NCBI GenBank assembly: GCA_049604415.1
Contig: JBMYTN010000009.1
Coordinates: forward strand, 50,423 to 114,422
Direction: 5' to 3'
Source: JBMYTN01 sp049604415
GTDB lineage: Bacteria > Pseudomonadota > Alphaproteobacteria > Rhodospirillales > Rhodospirillaceae
Length of the DNA: 64,000 nt
Part shown: positions 53,301-61,300 of the stretch, in pieces
Layout: each line of letters begins with the position of its first letter
Numbering within the stretch: the first letter of the stretch is position 1
Position numbers and translations under genes: made by a program
The notes under the pieces: generated by a model
What the model was told of the DNA's origin: nothing
Seen by the model: the letters and a program-made list of their open reading frames with translations, nothing else
Databases searched by the model: none

Positions 53301-53788
53301 CCAATCGCGATCTCAGCCGCACCAACCGCACCGGCAATCAATCCTGTTTGCTGATGCTTGATGTCGACCATTTCAAATCGATCAATGACCGCTTTGGCCA
53401 TGCCGCTGGCGACGACGTGCTGCGCTGGTTTGCCGACCGATGCCGCGAGGCCTTCCGCAGCATTGATTTGATCGGCCGGTTCGGCGGCGAAGAGTTTATT
53501 GTTCTGTTGCCCGACACGGCCCTGCCCGAAGCCCGCATTGCCGCAGAGCGTCTGCGGGTCATGGTGGAGAGCACCCCGGTACCCGACATGCCGTCGGATT
53601 TTGTTGTTACCGTCAGCATCGGGATTGCGCTGGTGTCCATTGGCGTGGACACTCTGGAGCAGACCATCATTGTGGCGGATGAGGCCCTGTATAGTGCCAA
53701 GAAGCAGGGCCGCAACCGCATTATTGTTGCCTCGGAACAGGGCGATCCGCCCCCTGCCGAACCCGTGCCGTCACAAACCCCTGCCTAA
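50342..53788 (+). CDS. Hybrid histidine kinase / phosphotransfer / diguanylate cyclase
   Basis: 1148 residues, no transmembrane segment. In order: coiled coil (about 15-75); PAS-like domain (about 76-200) interrupted by a GSGAGSGAG insert; HisKA with H231 (GMSHEIRTPM); HATPase (about 335-465; DTGVGIPEE, GGTGLGLAIC); receiver 1 with D540; Hpt with H729 (MVHGIKG); receiver 2 with D854; coiled coil; GGDEF domain with GGEEF at 1048-1052 and an inhibitory I-site RSID five residues before it. All phosphorelay residues are intact, so signal input should end in c-di-GMP synthesis. Confidence 0.95.
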   Translation: MSLSPSDPDDSLLREAEAVLNALEKADRSAHQTISALVDTLRRNAREQSRLTDVADHLQQQLITLNHQDQDRAVLLDAVLDNMSDGIAAFDGDGVLRLCNRRMIDLLHLPVGSNPIGSHRGVLEAQISERARTRLAATGERPEEIEFPDGRIVQVHSRFMGAGGNAGSGAGSGAGSGAGSSGEPAGNTGGEIAIYLDITGERRRQRQLLEARRQAETASRTKSLFLAGMSHEIRTPMTGVIGMTDLLLRSDLTDQQRQYLGTLKSSARALLTIINDILDFSKIEAGRMVLEDVPFKPEAVVTDVVELLKTLAEEKHLAFSSSLEAEVPTHIMGDPHRLRQVLFNLLGNAIKFTERGAVVLRVKVLDHLAQRWRLRFEIQDTGVGIPEEIQDRLFQPFAQGDSSTTRRFGGTGLGLAICRNLVGLMGGTIGLRSAEGIGSLFWFEVPFADIPEGVSTNQSAVSGLLSAATLAKKSPAPGDSPKPDDDKDGLRILVAEDTPASQMLIRHELEARGYQVEVVSTGRQALDAVARFGPHCILMDIQMPEMDGIEATKRLRALSGPLARLPVIGLTADMNPTTAEALLSQGFLAVLPKPIDWVSLDDMIRDGIASFRLREVRTPPTPLPAHLIAPDGTDPKTGMSLTGSAASAPLPPSDLPETLVLAGQKMPILETPDEPLIDQDILERIRSGSDPQTFDTMLSAFAAGLIQQAARARAAQERNDADEFLRMVHGIKGVASNFGAARLATVTRWLQTSVDAGAIPRPEHMIGLDKVVNETLQAMIGEDAPGTQTASGEGDEVDLAPLAQVMILDDTLANTMLLRAYLSDVADVSTVGFTNPLEALQWARTGLPDLVLVDLVMPDLDGFEFLRRFRALSGGVDVPVLVVTALEDEDAKRRALEEGAYDVLRKPVNQAEFVARTRNLLNLRQRQTELKQANQILEEHARDLTALNATLEKEIDSRRQLEEELRRLASFDSLTGLLVRRRFLELANRDLSRTNRTGNQSCLLMLDVDHFKSINDRFGHAAGDDVLRWFADRCREAFRSIDLIGRFGGEEFIVLLPDTALPEARIAAERLRVMVESTPVPDMPSDFVVTVSIGIALVSIGVDTLEQTIIVADEALYSAKKQGRNRIIVASEQGDPPPAEPVPSQTPA
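50840..50887 (+). repeat. In-frame 12-base tandem repeat in kinase gene
   Basis: GGTTCGGGGGCT units occur at 50840-50851, 50852-50863 and 50864-50875, with a degraded fourth copy at 50876-50887. They encode GSGAGSGAGSGAGS in the PAS domain. Each unit adds four residues, so slippage keeps the reading frame. Confidence 0.85.
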
Positions 53789-53838
53789 GGCCAGTCCGCC
53801 TCCGGTTTTCCCGCTGCAATCCATTGAAAGTATGCACC

Positions 53839-55335
53839 TTGTCAGACCAAGACCCCCAAACCGACCAAGATCAAGCCGTTTCCAGCGCCCCCTCTGCGGA
53901 GGTTGACGCCTCGGAAACCGGCAGTGCCGGGTTGGGCGGACGGGATATTGGCGCCTCGGTGGGCGGCGGTGGCTTGGCCCCGGATGGCTCGATCCCCGGC
54001 AGCGAGGACAAAGCCGGAGGCCCCGGAGCCTCCGCTGCGCCTGCGGCAAAGGCCCCGGCCAAGGCAAAAAGCCCGGTCATTGAGTTTTTCACCAACCGCT
54101 TTAACACCGCGATGGAGAAGCGGGAATTCCATGCGGCGATCAAGGCGGTCAATGATGTGATGCTGGCCGGTGGGGCCGACCAGGTCGCCATGGACAATTT
54201 GGCCCGCTCCCTGTTGATGGGCTATATGCCCGCTGCAGCGATGATGGTGCTAGAATGGGCGATTGAAAAATTTCCGCAAAGCCCGCGCCTGCTGTTCCGT
54301 TTAGCCATCACCCAAACCGAGCTCGGCCAGTTGGATCGGGCTGTGGAGCTGTTTGACAAAGCAATCCAGCTCAACCCCAAGCCGCCGGAATTCCATATGG
54401 GTTTGTCCGACGCCCTGTTGCTGAAGGGTGATTGGGCGCGTGGGCTGACCGAATATGAATGGCGTTATGAGATCATGCATGGCCGCAAAATCTTAGAGCC
54501 GTTTTCCGATGCCCGGTGGCATGGGGAACCGGCCAAAGGCAAGCGGATCTTGGTTTATGGCGAGCAAGGCTATGGCGATACCTTCCAGTTCTGCCGCTAT
54601 CTGCCCATGGTCAAAGCCTTGGGCGCGGATCTGACCTTTGGTGTCAGCCCGGAACTGAAATCCGTGGTCTCCGGCGTCGCAGGCCCGGATCGGATCACCA
54701 CCACCATCCCACCCCATGATGCCTATGATTATCACAGCCCGGTCAGCTCTCTGCCCCGGGTCCTGGGCACGCGGATCGACACCATCCCCGGCGATGTGCC
54801 CTATATCAAAGTCGATCCGGCCCGGGCCGCGACCTGGAAAGCCCGGCTGGAAAGCATCCCCCGCCCGCGCGTAGCGCTGACCTGGGCCGGGCGACCGACC
54901 CATCCGCGCAACCACAACCGCTCGATCTCTTTGGATAAGTTTGAGGTGCTAGCACCGCTGGGGCCGTTCCTGTCGGTCAGCCCGGTGCGGCATTCCAAAT
55001 CCGAGCTGTCCGCCCGGGGCAGTCGGATCAAGATCCGGGAATTTGGCAGCCGGTTGCGAGATTTCGCCGACACCGCCGCCTTGATGCAGCAGATCGATCT
55101 GTTGATCACCGTGGACACCTCGGTGGCCCATTTGGCCGGAGCCCTGGCCCGTCCGGTCTGGGCGCTGATCCCGCATAATCCCGATTGGCGCTGGCAATTG
55201 GGTCGGACGGACACACCCTGGTATCCAACCATGCGGCTCTATCGCCAACAGATCCCCGGCGAATGGGATCAGACCATCAACCAGGTCGCCCGGGATTTGG
55301 CGGCCTGGAAACAGCGCTGGGTCAAGGGGTCCTGA
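53839..55335 (+). CDS. TPR protein with GT9-type glycosyltransferase domain
   Basis: 498 residues. A Gly/Ala/Pro-rich, probably disordered N-terminus (1-90); TPR repeats (about 130-200; RLAITQTELGQLDRAVELFD); then a glycosyltransferase-family-9-like region: RWHGEPAKGKRILVYGEQGY and GDTFQFCRYLPMV, TWAGRPTHPRNHNRSISL, and the donor-site LLITVDTSVAHLAGALARPVW. Cytoplasmic; members glycosylate surface proteins or polysaccharide. TTG 53839 (MSDQDPQ) has GAAAG nine bases upstream; TTG 53824 is also in frame. Convergent with the giant adhesin gene. Confidence 0.8.
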   Translation: MSDQDPQTDQDQAVSSAPSAEVDASETGSAGLGGRDIGASVGGGGLAPDGSIPGSEDKAGGPGASAAPAAKAPAKAKSPVIEFFTNRFNTAMEKREFHAAIKAVNDVMLAGGADQVAMDNLARSLLMGYMPAAAMMVLEWAIEKFPQSPRLLFRLAITQTELGQLDRAVELFDKAIQLNPKPPEFHMGLSDALLLKGDWARGLTEYEWRYEIMHGRKILEPFSDARWHGEPAKGKRILVYGEQGYGDTFQFCRYLPMVKALGADLTFGVSPELKSVVSGVAGPDRITTTIPPHDAYDYHSPVSSLPRVLGTRIDTIPGDVPYIKVDPARAATWKARLESIPRPRVALTWAGRPTHPRNHNRSISLDKFEVLAPLGPFLSVSPVRHSKSELSARGSRIKIREFGSRLRDFADTAALMQQIDLLITVDTSVAHLAGALARPVWALIPHNPDWRWQLGRTDTPWYPTMRLYRQQIPGEWDQTINQVARDLAAWKQRWVKGS

Positions 55336-55367
55336 CGGACCCATCGCCTGAATGCCGCGCGAACAGC

Positions 55368-58300
55368 TTACATCACCTGATTGGACGGGTCTTCGAACTC
55401 GTTACCGGCATCTTCCATGCCGGAGTTCTCGGTATTGGCATCGCCCAAGGCGTTGTCGGCGGGATCTTCCCAACCGTCATCGGAGTCCACCAAATCGCTC
55501 CAGCCGCCAGCATCGCCGGAGGAGCTGGTGTCGTCGGCCATCCAATCGCCGCCATTGGACGAGCTGCCACCTTCCTCATCGAGCATGAAGAATTGCTCCA
55601 GCTGGTCGGCGGAATAGGTTTCGCCGTCAAACTCGAACTTCTCAAAGCCGCTGACCGTATCGGTGCCCTCATCGCCTTTTAGGGCTCGGATCTGAATCGA
55701 ACCGTCATCGTTTTCCGAAATGGCGTAATCATCAATGTCCTTGTCATAGACGGCGGTGTCATTGCCCCAATCGCCGCCTTCCAGGACATCATCACCATCG
55801 CCGCCTTCGATGGTGTCATTGCCGCCACCGCCGGAAATGGTGTCATTGCCATCGCCGCCATAAATCTCGTCATTGCCATTCCCGCCGGTGATGCGGTCAT
55901 TGCCTTTGCCGCCATCGATTTCGTTGCTGCCGCCCAGGGAGCTGATGACGTCATCGCCCTCGCCGCCGTCGATCTCGTCATTGCCCCAACCGGTGGAGAT
56001 GGTGTCATTGCCCTTGCCGCCATCAACCTCGTCATTGCCGGACTGGGTGGTGATTACGTCATCGCCTTCACCACCATCGATCTCGTCATTGCCGGAGCTG
56101 TCTTCGATGATGTCATTGCCCTTGCCGCCTTCGATATAGTCATTGCCGTCGCCGCCAAGGATCTTATCGCCGCCATCGCCGCCATAGAGCTCGTCATTGT
56201 TGGAGCCGCCATCGATATAGTCGGAGCCGTCGCCGCCCTTGATCTCATCATTGCCGGACTGGCCGTAGAGATTGTCATTGCCGTCGCCGCCTTCGATCTC
56301 ATCGTCCTGGCTGCCGCCGTCGATATAGTCGTTGCCGGAGCCGCCCTCGAGCTTATCCTTGCCGGATTGACCATAGATGGTGTCATTGCCCGACCCGCCA
56401 TCGACTTTGTCATCGGCACTGCCCGCATCGATGTAATCGTTGCCTTGATTGCCTTCGATGTCGTCCTTGCCGGACTGGCCATAGATCCGGTCATGGCCGG
56501 AGCCGCCCTCCAGGTCGTTGTTCTTCCAATTGCCATTGATGTTTTGATCGGAATCCCGCTCGCCACTTTGATCATCATCATCGTCATGGCCACCCAGTTT
56601 TTCATCTGGGTCTACCGCATCGGAGGTATGACCGACATCGGAGCGATCGGTTTCATAATCATCCTCGCCCGCCGTTTCCTGGGCGTCGAAATAATCGTTC
56701 AGATCGGAAACATCCAAGGACCCGTCTTCGAAGGTGAAGGTCTCCGCCGAGCTGATGGTATCCTGACCATCGCCATTGTCGCGCAGATCGGAAACGGTAA
56801 AGCTGCCATCCTCATTGCGGACAATGGTGTAATTGTCGGAGCTGCCGGAGAAGACGATCCGGTCATTGCCATCACCGCCGTCAATGGTGTCATTGCCGCT
56901 GCCCGCTTGGATAATGTCATCACCATCGGAGCCAGTGATGCTGTCATTGCCCTCGCCACCGTCAATGCGGTCAATATTGCGCAGCTCGGTTTCAGAGAAG
57001 TTCAGGGTGTCATTGCCTGAGGTGCCGGACACCAGGTCATAGCCACCGGATCCGCCATCAATGGTCTCGATGCTGTCATTGGCATCGAACTCTGACATGG
57101 TCAGGGTGTCATTGCCCGACGTGCCCTCAATGGTGTCATCCCCGGATCCACCGCTGTAGGAGTCGGTGCCGCCGGAAATGTCAAAGGTATCATCGCCGCT
57201 GGTGCCTGAAAGGGAGTCATCATTTTCGGTTCCCCGGATGATGCTGCTTTCTTCAACAATATCCGCTGCGGCGTAAGACTGACCGTTGAACTCAAAGGTT
57301 TCAACACTGCGGACCGTGTCGGTGCCATCCCGGTCAGCAACGGTATCTGTGACCGTGAAGGTGCCATTGCCATTGTCGGTGATGTCATAATCACCGATAT
57401 CGCCGGTGAACACCGCCGTGTCGTCGCCGGAAGACCCGTCCAAATAATCGTTGCCAGACCCGCCGGTCAGGGTGTCATCACCACTGCCGCCATAGAGATT
57501 GTCGTTACCGGCATCGCCATTCAGGGTGTCATTGCCGTTTTCCCCACTCAGGCGGTCATTGCCATCGCCACCATGGACAATGTCATCCCCGCCACCGACC
57601 CAGGCAGTGTCATTGCCGTCCCCGGCATCGACCACATGGACGCCATCGGTGGTGCCGACATCGAGCACATCATTGCCATCGCCGAGCCAGATATTGCCGC
57701 CGCTATCTGCGCCATAAACCCGGTCGTCATGGTCGGTGGTGCGCAGGTCTTCGACGCCTTCATAGGTGTCACCGAGCGCAGCCCCATCAAGACCACCGGC
57801 GTCGGTGTTGCGATATTGGCCGCCTGCGCCGCTGCCATCGGTGTCGGACAAAGCAACCACGACCCCTTCGGATGCGTCGCTATAGTCAACGACATCGGTG
57901 CCTTCGCCGCCGACATAATGCTTGGCCCCATCGGTGCCCGCGCCGGAGAAGGTGTCATCACCGCCACCGCCTTCGACGGTGCCGTCACTGTTCACCGTGA
58001 CGTCGATGCTGTCGGTGACCGTAACCGCGTCCGCATCCCCATCCTGCACCGTGGCCGACACATTCAGGGTAAAGTCGGTTTCGCTATCGGTCGGCGGGGT
58101 GATGGTCAGGCCATCCAGATCGCCGGTTTCCAAGGTCCAGCTGCCATCGCCATTATCGGTCCCGGCAGACAGGGAGGCCCCGCTCGGCACACCGGAAATG
58201 GTGATGGATGCGGTTTCGCTAGCATCGGCCAGATTAAGGTCCAGATCCAAGGCAATGGCGGTGTTCTCGGTGCCTTCCGCGTCGGTGGCACTCAGGGTGC

Positions 58301-61300
58301 CGCCATCGGTCACCGCATCGACCGTGACATCAATGGTCGAGGTCACCGAGGCCGTATCGCCGCCCTCGCCTTCCGTGCTGGTGGCGGTCACCGTCAGCTG
58401 GAAGTCGCCGTCATTGTTGCTCGGCGGGGTGATGGTCAGGCCATCGAGGTCGCCGGACTCCAGGGTCCATGTGCCGTCGCCATTGTCGGTGCCAGCGGAC
58501 AGGCTCGCCCCGGTCGGCACGCCGGAGATGGTCACCGACAGGCTTTCCGAGCCATCGGTGTCGGTCAAAGCGGCATCAATATCGAGCGCAATGGCCGTAT
58601 CTTCATCGCCAGACGCGGCCTGAGTGGTCAGGGTCGGATCATCGGCCACCGCATCGACGGTGACATCAATGGTGTCCGACGTGGTCACCACCGCGCCGTC
58701 GCCGTCCTGGGTCGAGGTCGCCACGGTCAGTTGGAAGTCCGCATCGGAATTTTCCGGTGGCGTGATGGTCAGGCCGTCCAGATCTCCGGTTTCCAGGGTC
58801 CAGCTGCCATCGCCATTGTCGGTCCCCGCAGACAGGGTTGCCCCACTCGGGACACCGGAAATGGTGATCGAGACGCTCTCGCCCGCATCGGCCAGGGACA
58901 CGCCCACATCCAGGGCAATGGCGGTGTCTTCATCACCGCTGGCATCGGAGACGCTGACGGTCGCGCCATCGGTCACCGCGTCAACCGTCACGTCGAGGGT
59001 CTGGCTGGAGGTGACCACATCGCCATCCCCATCCCGGGTGGTCGTGGTCACGGTCAGTTGGAAATCACCGTCGCTGTTTTCCGGCGGGGTGACCGAAAGG
59101 CCCTCGAGCTGTGCAGGCTCCAAGGACCAGGAGCCATTGCCATTGTCCGTTCCGGCGGAGAGGGAAGCGCCCTCTGGAACCCCGGAGATGGTGACAAAAA
59201 CGCTTTCGCTCGCATCACCTGGCGTTACGTCCACATCCAGGGCAATAGCGGTATCTTCATTCCCGGACGCATCAGTGGTTTCGAGCGTCACCCCATCGGT
59301 GACCGCATCGACAGTGACATCAATGGTGTCCGACGTGGTCACCACCGCGCCGTCGCCATCCTGGGTCGAGGTCGCCACGGTCAGTTGGAAATCCGCATCG
59401 GAATTTTCCGGCGGCGTGATGGTCAAGCCATCGAGATCTCCGGCCTCAAGGGTCCAGCTGCCATCGCCATTGTCCGTGCCCGCAGACAAGCTCGCCCCAC
59501 TCGGGACACCGGAAATAGTGATCGACACGCTCTCGCCCGCATCCGCCAAGGACACACCCACATCCAGAGCGATGGCGGTGTCTTCATCACCGCTGGCATC
59601 GGACACACTAACGGTCGCGCCATCGGTCACCGCATCGACGGTCACATCGATGGTGTCCGAGGTGGTCACCACCGCACCGTCGCCATCCTGGGTCGAGGTC
59701 GCCACGGTCAGTTGGAAATCCGCATCGGAATTTTCCGGCGGCGTGATGGTCAGGCCATCCAGATCTCCGGCCTCAAGGGTCCAACTGCCATCGCCATTGT
59801 CGGTCCCGGCGGACAGGGTTGCCCCACTCGGGACACCGGAAATGGTGATGGAAACGTTCTCGCCCGCATCCGCCAGGGACACGCCCACATCCAGGGAAAT
59901 GGCGGTGTCCTCATTGCCGCTGGCATCGGACACACTGACGGTCGCGCCATCGGTCACCGCATCGACGGTGACATCAATGGTCGAGGTGACCGTTGCCGTG
60001 TCGCCACCTTCGGATTCCGTGCTGGTCGCTGTCACGGTCAGCTGGAAGTCACCATCGGAGTTTTCCGGCGGCGTGATGGTCAGGCCGCTGAGATCCCCGG
60101 AATCCAGGGTCCAGGTTCCATCACCATTGTCGGTGCCCGCTGACAAGGACGCGCCGTCGGGCACCCCGGAAACGGTGATCGACAGGCTCTCCGAGCCGTC
60201 GGTGTCGGTCAGAGCGGCATCGATATCCAGTGCAATGGCGCTGTCTTCATTGCCGGTACTGTCGCTGGTCGACAAGGTCGGATCAGAGGCTTCCGTATCG
60301 CCTGCGGCCAGGATCTCGTTGGCATTATAGGTTTGGCCGTTGAACGAGAAGCTCTCAACCCCGGTGACGGTGTCGCTGCCATCCCGGCCCGCCACCGTAT
60401 CAGTGATGGTGAAGGAGCCGTCTTGGTTTTCGGTGATTTGATAATCGCCAATATCACCGGAGAAATAGACCCGGTCGGTGCCGGACCCACCGTCAATGCT
60501 ATCGTCGCCACTGCCACCGGTCAGATGGTCATTGCCGCGATCCCCGGACAGCGTGTCATTGCCCTCGCCACCCTTCAGGGTATCAGCGCCTTCGCCACCA
60601 TTGAGGACGTCATTGCCAGCCCCGCCATCGACATTGGACTGCTTGTAGTTATCGCCGAGGGTGACCCGGTCATCGCCTTCATCGGTGTTGAAGTGCAAAT
60701 CACCGCCCTTGTCGGCGCTGCCTTCAAAGGTGATGGTGTCGTTCCCGGCCCCGGTATCGACCTCAAAAGTATTCCAGCTGCTTGTGCTGTCATTGCCCCG
60801 GGCGGTTATGTCGATGGTGTCATTGCCGTCACCGGTTTCAATGTCGGCGCGCTTGGCCTCATTGATGTCCACAGTGCTGTCGCCACCATCGCCAAGCTGC
60901 ACGTCGGCCCGGACCGCATTGGTGATGGACACATCGGCCGCCCCATCGGCTTCGGCGCGAACGCTCTTGGCGTTGCTCCAGCTGTTGCCGTCATAATTCG
61001 CCGTGCCATCGACGTAATCGACATCCACCTCGCCTTTGCCGAACGGATTGGAGGTGCTGGACGTGTCGATTTCGACTTCATTGCCGTTGTTCCAATTCGG
61101 GTCGGACGTGCCCTCATTGTCCAGACGGAAGGTCACACCCGTATCATTGCCGCTGGCCGCCCGGGCTTGCTCAAGGGCAAGGTCGGACATTTGCGAAGCA
61201 CTCAGCGTCCCGTCGGAGAAGGTAAAGTTCTCGACGCTGGTGATCTGGTCGGCGCCATCGCGGCCATCGACCGTGTCGGTGATGGAGAAGGATCCATCGT

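Noticed and set aside
55765..56525. CRISPR-like regularly spaced repeats
   Set aside because: The periodicity is 27 bases and in frame, coding for RTX nonapeptides; there are no unique spacers between conserved repeats.
57573..60330. Long plus-strand open frames (up to 856 codons) opposite the giant repeat gene
   Set aside because: They repeat with the same period as the minus-strand repeats, have Ile/Gly/His-rich or Ser/Pro/Val-rich compositions of antisense shadows, and lack independent ribosome sites.
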